In this document: one piece after another, positions 7,298-14,830 of the stretch
How the letters are laid out: every line of letters starts with the position of its first letter
Numbering within the stretch: position 1 is the stretch's first letter
Assembly (NCBI GenBank): GCA_025935595.1
Contig: JAICUZ010000029.1
Location: 1-14,830, forward strand
Reading direction: 5' to 3'
Origin: Burkholderiales bacterium
Lineage (GTDB): Bacteria; Actinomycetota; Thermoleophilia; Gaiellales; Gaiellaceae
DNA length: 14,830 nt
Position numbers and translations under genes: made by a program
Notes under the pieces: model-generated
Database searches by the model: none
Told to the model about the DNA's origin: nothing
Seen by the model: the letters and a program-made list of their open reading frames with translations, nothing else

Positions 7298-9784
7298 CTA
7301 GTCAGGCGCAGCCGCAGCATCCGCCAGCACCGCTCGCGCCTCCTCCAGTGCATCTGCGGTCGACAGGGCTCGCCCCTCGCGCTCGAGTTCGCGGGCACGC
7401 TCCTCTCCGAGCGTGCAGGCGGCGTCGCGCGCAATCCGGTCGAGCTGATTGCGTTCGAAAGGCGGCACCCAACCGTCGACGGCCTCGAAGGTCGCAGCTG
7501 CCGCTGCGCCGAACCGTGCCGCCGAGACGGTGTCACCCATTGCCGCCGCCGACTCCGCGGAGACGAGCAGAGCCAGGGCTTTCATCTCCTCGAAGTCGAT
7601 CGCCGCGGTCCGCTCTACCAAGACGGCGACGCGCGCCCGTGCCACGCCAATCCTTCCGATTCGCAGCTCCGCCTGCGCAAGGTTGTACGTGTTGATCAGG
7701 AGCGTCTCGAGGTGGCCGAGCGACTCCATCGTCGCAATCTCAGGTGCCAACAGCTCCGCAACTCGCTGCCACTGGCCCCGGTGTAGCGCCGCGTCCGCGA
7801 CATTGCCGAGGCACGTGAGCCGTTCCCACTCGAGGCCGTGCGCCGCCGCGATCGCGCACCCGCGCGCGGCGCACGCCTCGGCTCGATCGAATTCACCGGC
7901 TGCGGTGTGGACGATGCCGAGCGCACGGTATGCATTTGCTTCGCCGGCGGCATCCTGCAGCTCCTGCGCGAGCGCGAGCTGCCTCTTCGCAAACTCATGT
8001 GCGTCTTCAGGCGAAAGGTAGGACCCCGCCGCGAGCAGAGCGACGGTCGGCTCGGTCGAGTCGAGCGCTTGCCGGACCCAGCGAAAACCTTCCCTATGCA
8101 AACCGGCCACGTGCCAAAAGCCGAACAGGCGAGCCGCTGCCTGACCGAACGCCGACGGATCGTGCGCGGCGAGCCACTCGAGTGCGAGTCGCAAATTTGG
8201 CTCGAGCCCGATGAGCCGCTTCAGCTTGGGCTCGTTGGGTGACACGGGATCGAGCGCGGGCCACCCGGTCCCGATCAGCCGAAGCATCCACTGCGCATGG
8301 GCGGAGCGGAGCGCCTCTGCGTCCTCGCGTTCGACGAACAACTCGACCGCCAGCGCCCTGATGGTCCGCAGCATGAAGAACCGACCGTCGGCTGTCGGTC
8401 GCACGAGGCTCTTGTCGACCAGCGACGCGAGATCGTCGAGTGAGGCACCAACCACTTCCTCGACGTCCTCGAGGCCAACGCGGCCGTCGAACACTCCGAG
8501 CCGCGCAAAGATCTCGCGGTCGTGCTCACCGAGGAGCGCGTAGCTCCACTCCAGTGTCGCCCTCAGCGTGCGTTGCCGGGCCGGCGCGTCGCTGTGCGAA
8601 CCGCGCAGCAGGTCGATGCTGGCACCGACGCGAGCGGCAATCTCGGCCGGCGGCAAGAGCTTGACCCTTGCCGCCGCGAGCTCGATGGCGAGCGGGAGCC
8701 CGTCGACCCGTGCCACCACCTGCCCTACGTGCTCGTCGGGCTCGAAGTCTCGGACGAGCTGGCGTGCCCGGGTCGTGAAGAGCTCAATGCCGTCGTTCGC
8801 AGGGAGGGGGTCGACGACGAACTCATGCTCTCCTTGGAGGCCGAGACGCGCCCTACTGGTCGCGATGATGTGCAATCCTCCCGCGCGCGCCAGCAGGTCG
8901 CTCACCACACCCGCGGCCGAAAGCACATGCTCGAAGTTGTCGAGCACGAGCAATGACGGCTCGCGCGCGAGCCACGCTGCCGGTGACCCGTGCACCCCGA
9001 TCGCAGCCGAGATCGACTCTGCGACGAGCTCAGGCCCGGCCACGTCAGCAAGCGGAACAAACCAGACGCCGCCGGGGAAAAGCCCGGAGGACTCGGCGGC
9101 GACCTGCAGCGCGAGGCGCGTCTTGCCGATCCCACCGGGACCTGTGAGCGTGACGAGGCGGGCGCCTTCCCTCAGCCGGTCCTCGATTGCCCGGATCTCG
9201 CGCACGCGACCGACGAGTGGCGTCAGCTGCACCGGCAGCGAGACGTCGAACAACGCCTTCAACGGCGGGAATTCAAAGTCACCAACCTGATAGAGCCGCA
9301 TCGGCACCGACAGGTCCTTAAGCCGGTGCTCGCCCAGATCCTTCAGGCCGTTACCTTCGTCGAGCAGGTCGTGGGTGGTCGCGGACACGACGACCTGGCC
9401 GCCGTGAGCCGCCGCCATGATCCGCGCCGCGCGGTGGACGTCAAGCCCGACGTACTTCGGCGGGAACGCATGCGGCTCGCCGGTGTGGAGGCCCATGCGC
9501 ACCCGGATTTCGGCGCCGCCGGGCCATGCGGCTGAAGTCAAGGCGGCCTGCGCCTCGGTTGCGGCCGCGAGCGCTTCATCGGCACGCGAGAATGCCACGA
9601 AGAACGAGTCGCCTTCCGAGTCGACCTCGTAACCGCCGTGACGGAGGAACGCCCCGCGGAGGATCGACTGGTGGCGGCCAAGAGCCAGGCCATAGTTCTC
9701 CACCCCGAGAGCATCGAGCAGCCGGGTCGACCCCTCGATGTCGGTGAAGAGCATCGTGATCGTCCCCATCGGCTGCTCGACCAC
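7298..9784 (-). CDS. Class III cyclase-like/STAND ATPase/TPR signalling protein with altered cyclase site
   Basis: This is an 828-residue multidomain cytoplasmic protein. Residues 8-168 form a class III nucleotide-cyclase-like domain: the first metal Asp is D15 (FTDIEGST) and the second D59 (SEGDSFF), but the transition-state Asn is His117 (DVHRAARI) with Arg121 kept, and the purine-recognition Lys position is Asp55. Next is a STAND/NB-ARC-like ATPase: VGR at 191-193, Walker A GPGGIGKT (215-222), Walker B LLVLDNFE (278-285), ATSR (308-311) and GLPLA (362-366). A winged-helix-like segment follows (about 402-446), then an alpha-helical TPR-like tail (about 560-800). Unlike LuxR-type relatives it ends without a DNA-binding helix-turn-helix. 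The GTG at 9784 is preferred over ATG at 9769 because a promoter-like hexamer lies six bases upstream; neither has a good ribosome binding site. It diverges from the orphan binding-protein gene. Architecture is sure; cyclase activity is doubtful. Confidence 0.9.
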   Translation of the reverse strand: MVEQPMGTITMLFTDIEGSTRLLDALGVENYGLALGRHQSILRGAFLRHGGYEVDSEGDSFFVAFSRADEALAAATEAQAALTSAAWPGGAEIRVRMGLHTGEPHAFPPKYVGLDVHRAARIMAAAHGGQVVVSATTHDLLDEGNGLKDLGEHRLKDLSVPMRLYQVGDFEFPPLKALFDVSLPVQLTPLVGRVREIRAIEDRLREGARLVTLTGPGGIGKTRLALQVAAESSGLFPGGVWFVPLADVAGPELVAESISAAIGVHGSPAAWLAREPSLLVLDNFEHVLSAAGVVSDLLARAGGLHIIATSRARLGLQGEHEFVVDPLPANDGIELFTTRARQLVRDFEPDEHVGQVVARVDGLPLAIELAAARVKLLPPAEIAARVGASIDLLRGSHSDAPARQRTLRATLEWSYALLGEHDREIFARLGVFDGRVGLEDVEEVVGASLDDLASLVDKSLVRPTADGRFFMLRTIRALAVELFVEREDAEALRSAHAQWMLRLIGTGWPALDPVSPNEPKLKRLIGLEPNLRLALEWLAAHDPSAFGQAAARLFGFWHVAGLHREGFRWVRQALDSTEPTVALLAAGSYLSPEDAHEFAKRQLALAQELQDAAGEANAYRALGIVHTAAGEFDRAEACAARGCAIAAAHGLEWERLTCLGNVADAALHRGQWQRVAELLAPEIATMESLGHLETLLINTYNLAQAELRIGRIGVARARVAVLVERTAAIDFEEMKALALLVSAESAAAMGDTVSAARFGAAAAATFEAVDGWVPPFERNQLDRIARDAACTLGEERARELEREGRALSTADALEEARAVLADAAAAPD

Positions 9785-9790
9785 ACAGAC

Positions 9791-9819
9791 ACTATGACTC
9801 CGCTCGGTGGCACAACCAA
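9791..9819 (-). promoter_or_regulatory. Candidate promoter of cyclase/STAND gene
   Basis: On the minus strand TTGGTT (9819 down to 9814) and CATAGT (9796 down to 9791) are separated by 17 bases, and CATAGT ends six bases before the GTG at 9784. The overlapping TAGTGT (9794 down to 9789) is an alternative -10. Spacing predicts a leaderless or nearly leaderless transcript. Confidence 0.4.
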
Positions 9820-9822
9820 GCC

Positions 9823-9852
9823 TTGAATCCGGGCGCCGAGGGGACGTAGGGT
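9823..9852 (+). promoter_or_regulatory. Candidate promoter of orphan substrate-binding protein
   Basis: TTGAAT (9823-9828) and TAGGGT (9847-9852) form a plausible -35/-10 pair with an 18-base spacer. TAGGGT ends seven bases before the ATG at 9860, so the message should start at or next to the ATG. It lies three bases from the opposite-strand -35 of the cyclase gene, so one regulator could control both. Confidence 0.5.
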
Positions 9853-9859
9853 CGGGCTC

Positions 9860-11452
9860 ATGCGGTGGGGTCTTGCAACGGTTCTCGTGCTGACGTGCCT
9901 CATGTCCGCGACGACCGGTAGCGCCTCGTCACACCGAGACGGCGGAACACTTCGAGTCAACGTTTCGTTGACGCAGATCTCGACCCTCGACCCCGCGATC
10001 GACTACGAGTACTACGGGGGACAGCTCCTCTACGCGACGTGCCTACGGTTGCTCAACTACTCCGACCGGCGGGGGCACGTCGGCCAACTCGTGCCCGAGG
10101 CGGCGTCGAGGTGGCCGACCGTCTCCGAGGACGGCCTCACCTACACCTTCACAGTGCGGTCGGGCTACCGCTTCAACACCGGAGAGCCGGTGACCGCAGC
10201 AAGCTTCTCGCGAGCGCTCGAGCGAGTGCTCGCGAAGAAGTCCGCATCGCCGGGCGCGCAGTTCTATACCGACATCGTCGGGGCGGCCGACACGCTCGCC
10301 GGAACAGCGAGACATCCTCGCGGAATCGTCGTCAGCGGTAACACGATCGCGTTCCATTTGACGGCCCGGTCGCCCACGTTCCCGGCGCGCCTCGCCATGA
10401 ACTTCGGATGCGCACAGCCGGTTGCCTTGCCCCTCTCGACCCACGGCGTCGACCTTCCTCCTATGGCGGGGCCGTATTACATCGCTGCCTTCGACCAGGG
10501 GCGCGAGATCGTTCTCCAGAAGAACCCGAACTACCACGGCCCGCGAGCCGCGCACGCCGATCGGATCGTCGTCACCACCGGCACTTCCCTCGACACCAGC
10601 CTCCTGCAGGTGCGGGCGGGCCAGGCGGACTACGACCTCGGCGGCCTTCCTCCGACCTCGATCGAGACGCTCGTGAAGAAGTACGGCGTCAACCGTGGAC
10701 GGTTCTTCGTGCACAACGGCCTGCTGCTCGAGTACCTCGCCTTGAACACTGCCCACGGTCCCCTTCGGGATGTGCGGCTCCGCAAGGCCGTCAACTATGC
10801 GATCGACCGACTTGCGATCGCGAGACTCAACGGCCCGTACGGCGGCAAGCCGACTGATCAGGTGCTCGTTCCGGGCGTACCCGGTTACCACAACGCCTCG
10901 CTCTATCCGAACCACCCAGACGTCGCGCGAGCACGCGCGCTGGTGGCGGGCCGCCACGTTTCGCTGATTCTCTATTCGGGCGTCGGCCAGCCCTTTGAGA
11001 ACCAGGACCAATTGATCCAGCGCGACCTGGCCGCCGCCGGCATCCAGGTGCAGGTGAGGGCCGTCCCGTTCGACCAACTACTCAAGTTGATCGGCAACAC
11101 GAACACGCGGTACGACATGGTCGACATCGGCTGGGGACCCGACTTCATCGACCCGTACGACTACATCGACCTGCTTCTCAACGGGAGCCGCATCACAACC
11201 CAGAACAACGTGCAATGGGCGCAGTTCGACCACCCGGCTTTCAACAAGCGCATGGACACCGATGCGCTCCTTTCCGGAGCACGACGCCGCGCGGAGTACG
11301 CCAAGCTCGACGCCGATCTGATGCGGCAGGCGGCCCCGCTCGCGCCGATGTACGTCTCCACCGTGCGCGAGTTCGTGTCGAGCCGCGTCGGCTGTTACAC
11401 GTTCGTTCCGGCGCTGCAGGCGATGAGCCTCGCGGCGGCCTGTGTGAGGTAG
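9860..11452 (+). CDS. Orphan family 5 extracellular solute-binding protein
   Basis: This is a complete 530-residue SBP_bac_5 protein, a peptide-binding fold. Residues 1-22 form a signal peptide (basic MR, a hydrophobic stretch to about 16, likely cleavage after TTGSA). No lipobox is seen: Cys13 is preceded by Thr and lies too early. The domain start shows GGTLRV (28-33), STLDPAIDY (41-49), the LVPEAASRW block (77-85) and DGLTYTFTVR (91-100) with GEPVTAASF (108-116); RLRKAVNYAIDR is at about 306-317. An in-frame stop at 9824 and no other start codon make ATG 9860 the first possible start. No permease or ATPase gene is next to it; both neighbours are cyclase/STAND genes on the other strand. It shares the VNYAIDR motif with the binding protein of the peptide operon and may serve that transporter, or it may act as a sensor. 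Confidence 0.9.
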   Translation: MRWGLATVLVLTCLMSATTGSASSHRDGGTLRVNVSLTQISTLDPAIDYEYYGGQLLYATCLRLLNYSDRRGHVGQLVPEAASRWPTVSEDGLTYTFTVRSGYRFNTGEPVTAASFSRALERVLAKKSASPGAQFYTDIVGAADTLAGTARHPRGIVVSGNTIAFHLTARSPTFPARLAMNFGCAQPVALPLSTHGVDLPPMAGPYYIAAFDQGREIVLQKNPNYHGPRAAHADRIVVTTGTSLDTSLLQVRAGQADYDLGGLPPTSIETLVKKYGVNRGRFFVHNGLLLEYLALNTAHGPLRDVRLRKAVNYAIDRLAIARLNGPYGGKPTDQVLVPGVPGYHNASLYPNHPDVARARALVAGRHVSLILYSGVGQPFENQDQLIQRDLAAAGIQVQVRAVPFDQLLKLIGNTNTRYDMVDIGWGPDFIDPYDYIDLLLNGSRITTQNNVQWAQFDHPAFNKRMDTDALLSGARRRAEYAKLDADLMRQAAPLAPMYVSTVREFVSSRVGCYTFVPALQAMSLAAACVR

Positions 11453-11485
11453 CGGAGCAGCGTCAGACGAATGGCTGCCCGGTCG

Positions 11486-11502
11486 GAGCCTGGATCAGGC
11501 TC
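11486..11502. terminator. Possible terminator hairpin between convergent genes
   Basis: GAGCCTG-gat-CAGGCTC is a perfect 7-base stem with a 3-base loop. It lies 33 bases after the binding-protein stop (11452) and 54 bases beyond the stop of the convergent cyclase gene (11557). There is no T-run on either side, so termination is inferred from position and stem only. The rest of 11453-11556 shows nothing coding. Confidence 0.4.
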
Positions 11503-11556
11503 GCCCGCGGTCCGGATGTAACCCTCAGACGTTCACAACCTGTGTAGGCAGCTCAG

Positions 11557-14500
11557 CTAGGCCGGAACGGCGACGCCCCCGCGCGCGGCATCGGCGCGGT
11601 CGAGCCAAGGCTGCGCACCAAGCCGTTCGAATTCACCGCGAGCCGACGCAAGCAGCCGCTCCCGCTCCTCCACGGAATCGACGAGCTCCGCCTCCTCGAG
11701 CCGCGCGACCGCCGCCCAGAACGGGATCCGCAGCTCGTCGAACGCAGCGCCTGCGCGAGCGAACCCGGAGGGATCGCCGTCGAGGAGCGATCTCAGCCGC
11801 TCTGCCTGCGCCTGGGCGAACGGCGGCCGCAGACCCGGCGGCACCGCATCGAACCTTGCCACCCATTCGGCTGCCTCGCCACGACGGCCAAGCGCAAGCA
11901 ATGTCTCGACGGCGAGCGGGAACGCCTGCTTCCCCTGCTGCGGCGAGAACACGGCAGCCGGCGTCGTCCCCGACTGATAATCGAGACAGGCGAGCGCGGC
12001 GGCCACTGCCTCCTCGAGCCGGCCCTCCGCGCGCAGCACTGCCGCTCGCGCACCGAGAACGGATGACCGCTCCTGCACGTCGGCCGACGTCTCCGGATAG
12101 AGGCCGAGGACGCGGCGAGCTTCGGCCACTTCGCCCCGGGCAATCCTGATCTGCACCGACGACTCGAGGAGGCTCAGCGTCGTGGTCTCCTGCAGCCGAT
12201 CCTCTGGGATCTCACCCGCACGCTCGAGCGCTTCGTCCCACCGCCCCAGCATCATGAGCGGGAACGTCGTCTCCGCCAGCGTCGCCCACTCGCCGAGGCG
12301 ATTGCCTCGTCGGCGCGCAAGCGCAAGCCCTTGCTCGAGGTAGTTGAGCGCCTCCTCGTATTGATCTCGAAAGAACTCGGCGTCCGAGAGGTTGAAGTAG
12401 ATCGACCCGAGCGCCTCGAGGTCGTGCTCGAGAGCGATCTCGCGCGCCTGGCGGAGCATGGCGAGCCGTTCCTGCTGGCGACCGGTATACGCAGCGAGGA
12501 TCCCGCGGCTGTTGAACGTGCCCGCGAGCAGCAGCGCGGAGCCCAGACCCTCGCCGATCTCGGTCGCCCGGTCGAGCCGCTCACGCGCACGTTCCCAGTC
12601 GCCGGCGAACGTATAGGCAGCTCCCAAGCGTTGGAAGAGCAGACCGAGATCCTCGTCCGGCTCCTCGTCCTTGAGTACGTCGTATGCCTCTTCCATCATC
12701 GCGACCGCCTCGTCGAAGCGTCCCTGCCAGCGCACGACGAATGCGAGCCGGCTCAAGACCTGTGCTGCAGCGTGGCTCTCCCCCGTCGCCCGATAGAGCT
12801 CGATGCTCTCGGTGAGGAGGCGCACGGCGGCCTCGAAGTCGGCCGCGCCGTAGGCCAGCCAGCCGGAGCGCCCGAGAAGGCCAGCCCGTTCGCTCCGGTC
12901 CTCCGTCAGTTCTGCTGCCTGGACGAGGTACCGCTGCGCCTCTCCCGCTGCAGCGAGGGACTCGGCGCGCCCCCCGGCGCGCACGAGTGCCTCATGGGCG
13001 AGCCGCCGGACGTCGGCCGCGTCGGGCGCGTCGGGGTTCGCTTCGAACGCATCGACGTAGTGCGCGGCGACGACCTCGGCGATCTCGTCCTCGTCCGGGA
13101 ACGAGGTGCGGAGAAACTCCGCCGCGGCGAGATGGCGGGCCCGGCGCTCGTGGCGCGAGAGCGTCTCGTAGGCGACGTGGCGCACAAGGTCCTGCAGGAA
13201 GCCGTATTGACCATGCTCGGGCGACCGCGGATCCGCCTGAACCGCGAGCACCTCCTTGCGCACGAGCGATGCGAGCAGCAGCTCGAGCGCGCCCGCCTCG
13301 AGCCCCGAGAGGGCTGCCAGCCCGTCCGAGGTGAACACCTTCCCGAGCACGGCGCCGTCTGCGAGCAACCGCCGCTCTTCTCCCGAGAGACCGTCGAGGC
13401 GCGCAGCGATCAGCGCGTGCAAGGTCTCGGGCACTTCAAGCTCGCCGATCTCGCCGGCGGGTACGTACACCGGCCCGTCCTGCACGAGCAGCCCGCGATC
13501 GAGCAGCATCCGCACGGTTTCGACTGCATAAAGCGGAACACCCTCCGCGCGGGCGAGGATCTGCTCGCGCGTCTGCTCGGGCAATCCCGGGACGAGGCCC
13601 GCGAGGAGTTGCTCCATCGCCTCACGCGGCAGCGGCTCGAGATACAGCGAGGTGAAGTTGCGGAGCCCGGCGCCCCAGGTCGGTCGCCGCTCGGCGAGCT
13701 CCGGGCGGGCGAGCGTGACGACGAAGAGCGGTGAGTTGCGCGACCACTCGAGCAGGTACTCGACGAAGTCGAGGAGGCTCGCGTCCGCCCACTGCATGTC
13801 CTCGAACGCCAGCACCGTCGGGTAGACGTCCGCGAGGCGCTCGAAGAACAGCCGCCACGCTGCGAACAGGTCCTGCTTGTCCCGCACCGCGTGCTCTGCA
13901 AGGCCGAGCAGGTGCGCGAGCCTCGGCTCGACGAACGCGCGCTCCTCCGGGTCGGCCAGGTACTCCTCGAGCGACCGCTCGAGCTTCTCGCGCGCGACGG
14001 CCGGCTCGTCCTCCTCGCCGATCCGGCAGCGCATCCGCACCATGTCGGCGAGCGCCCAGTACGTCACGCCCTCGCCGTACGAGAGGCACCGACCTCGGTG
14101 CCAGTAGGTCGTCTGCGCGATGCCGTCGAAGTACTTGTAGAACTCCCACGCGAGCCGTGACTTGCCGATGCCGGCGATGCCGGTCACGGAGACGAGGTGC
14201 GCCTTGCCGCTCTCGGCGCACTCGTGGAAGAGGTCCTTGGCTCGCCGCAGGTCGCGGTCGCGTCCGACGAACGGCGCCTCGAGCCCGGTCGACTTCAGCT
14301 GGCCGCGCGCGCCCGAGACGACACGGAGGGCGCGCCAGAGGGCGACCGGCTCGTCCTTGCCCTTCAGCGCGTGCGTTCCTGCTTCCTCGTAGACGACCGT
14401 CTGTTCGGTCGCTCGCCGCGTCGTGTCTCCCACGAGCACGGTTCCGGGCTCGGCGGCCGACTGGATGCGCGCCGCGGTGTTCACGAGGTCGCCCGCGACC

Positions 14501-14830
14501 ATTCCCTGGCCCTCGGCGCCGATCGTCACCGCCGCCTCGCCGGTCAGCACGCCGGCGCGCGCGCGGAGCTCCGGCGCGCCGACCTCGTCGCCGAGGGCCG
14601 ACACGGCCGTCACGAGATCGAGCGCGGCGCGCACGGCGCGCTCACCGTCGTCTTCCGTCGCAGTGGGCGTGCCCCACACCGCCATCACTGCATCGCCGAT
14701 GAACTTCTCGACAGTGCCGCCATAGAGCCCGATCAGCCGGCTGCACGTTTCGAAGTAGCGCGAAAGGAGCTCGCGCACTTCCTCTGGATCGCGCCGCTCC
14801 GAAAGCGTCGTGAAGCCGACCAGATCGGCG
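11557..14830 (-). CDS. Class III adenylate cyclase/AAA ATPase/TPR protein (5' partial)
   Basis: This large signalling protein has about 1090 residues visible; the frame is open through the window end at 14830, so the GTG at 14778 is not the start. It begins inside the cyclase motif ADLVGFTTLSERRDPEEVRE. The cyclase domain (visible residues 1 to about 165) keeps the metal Asp (residue 2), Lys42 and Asp46 in EKFIGDAVM, and Asn117/Arg121 in GDLVNTAARI, so an active cyclase making cAMP is likely. An AAA_16/STAND ATPase follows: VGRDRDL, Walker A GIAGIGKS (217-224) and FEDMQWADAS around 335-345. The second half (from about 640) is helical, with TPR-like repeats. No DNA-binding domain is seen at the C-terminus. 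Relatives often carry a zinc ribbon at the missing N-terminus. It converges on the orphan binding-protein gene and lies in line with the other cyclase gene, but is separated from it by about 1.8 kb. Confidence 0.92.
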   Translation of the reverse strand, partial: ADLVGFTTLSERRDPEEVRELLSRYFETCSRLIGLYGGTVEKFIGDAVMAVWGTPTATEDDGERAVRAALDLVTAVSALGDEVGAPELRARAGVLTGEAAVTIGAEGQGMVAGDLVNTAARIQSAAEPGTVLVGDTTRRATEQTVVYEEAGTHALKGKDEPVALWRALRVVSGARGQLKSTGLEAPFVGRDRDLRRAKDLFHECAESGKAHLVSVTGIAGIGKSRLAWEFYKYFDGIAQTTYWHRGRCLSYGEGVTYWALADMVRMRCRIGEEDEPAVAREKLERSLEEYLADPEERAFVEPRLAHLLGLAEHAVRDKQDLFAAWRLFFERLADVYPTVLAFEDMQWADASLLDFVEYLLEWSRNSPLFVVTLARPELAERRPTWGAGLRNFTSLYLEPLPREAMEQLLAGLVPGLPEQTREQILARAEGVPLYAVETVRMLLDRGLLVQDGPVYVPAGEIGELEVPETLHALIAARLDGLSGEERRLLADGAVLGKVFTSDGLAALSGLEAGALELLLASLVRKEVLAVQADPRSPEHGQYGFLQDLVRHVAYETLSRHERRARHLAAAEFLRTSFPDEDEIAEVVAAHYVDAFEANPDAPDAADVRRLAHEALVRAGGRAESLAAAGEAQRYLVQAAELTEDRSERAGLLGRSGWLAYGAADFEAAVRLLTESIELYRATGESHAAAQVLSRLAFVVRWQGRFDEAVAMMEEAYDVLKDEEPDEDLGLLFQRLGAAYTFAGDWERARERLDRATEIGEGLGSALLLAGTFNSRGILAAYTGRQQERLAMLRQAREIALEHDLEALGSIYFNLSDAEFFRDQYEEALNYLEQGLALARRRGNRLGEWATLAETTFPLMMLGRWDEALERAGEIPEDRLQETTTLSLLESSVQIRIARGEVAEARRVLGLYPETSADVQERSSVLGARAAVLRAEGRLEEAVAAALACLDYQSGTTPAAVFSPQQGKQAFPLAVETLLALGRRGEAAEWVARFDAVPPGLRPPFAQAQAERLRSLLDGDPSGFARAGAAFDELRIPFWAAVARLEEAELVDSVEERERLLASARGEFERLGAQPWLDRADAARGGVAVPA

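Noticed and set aside
10043..11077. Minus-strand open frame of 344 codons over the orphan binding protein
   Set aside because: Antisense shadow of a gene with signal peptide and domain motifs; no recognisable product.
12331..13734. Long plus-strand open frame (467 codons) opposite the large cyclase gene
   Set aside because: It lies wholly antisense to a gene with clear domains, and its arginine-, glutamate- and leucine-rich product shows no family motif; long antisense frames are expected at this GC content.
14776..14778. GTG at 14778 as start of the large cyclase protein
   Set aside because: The frame continues to the window edge and encodes the conserved metal-binding cyclase motif ADLVGFT, so the gene is cut by the window.

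Overview
The window is very GC-rich (roughly two thirds G+C by eye). It uses many GTG starts, packs genes with short stop/start overlaps, and encodes class III cyclase/STAND-ATPase/TPR proteins beside family 5 solute-binding proteins. This suggests a high-GC actinobacterium, perhaps a soil Thermoleophilia-type lineage (Gaiellales/Solirubrobacterales). That placement is an inference from gene style. I could not run a search.

Region 1 (1-5758, + strand) is one tightly coupled operon for peptide import and cleavage. It holds the C-terminal half of an oligopeptide-binding protein, two permeases (DppC/OppC-like, then DppB/OppB-like), two ATPases (DppD/OppD-like and DppF/OppF-like), and a proline-iminopeptidase-type alpha/beta hydrolase. 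The last five genes are joined by overlaps of 1, 8, 4 and 4 bases. The transporter would bring peptides in and the hydrolase could release N-terminal residues in the cytoplasm.

Region 2 (5759-7297) starts with a double palindrome between two converging genes. Next is an acyl-CoA dehydrogenase on the minus strand with an apparently leaderless promoter, and then a 297-base non-coding gap.

Region 3 (7298-14830) is a signalling block. Two large minus-strand proteins, each class III cyclase domain + STAND-type ATPase + helical/TPR repeats, flank an orphan plus-strand family 5 solute-binding protein. The first cyclase domain has lost two key catalytic-site residues; the second, which runs off the window end, keeps them. 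The first cyclase gene and the binding-protein gene diverge from a 75-base interval in which a promoter can be proposed for each, both placed for leaderless transcription. The orphan binding protein has a signal peptide but no lipobox. The most speculative idea is that it is an extracellular sensor working with the cyclase/STAND proteins; the alternative is that it is simply a spare binding protein for the Region 1 transporter.

No tRNA, rRNA, CRISPR array, insertion sequence or phage gene was recognised. No clear new defence or mobile system is visible.
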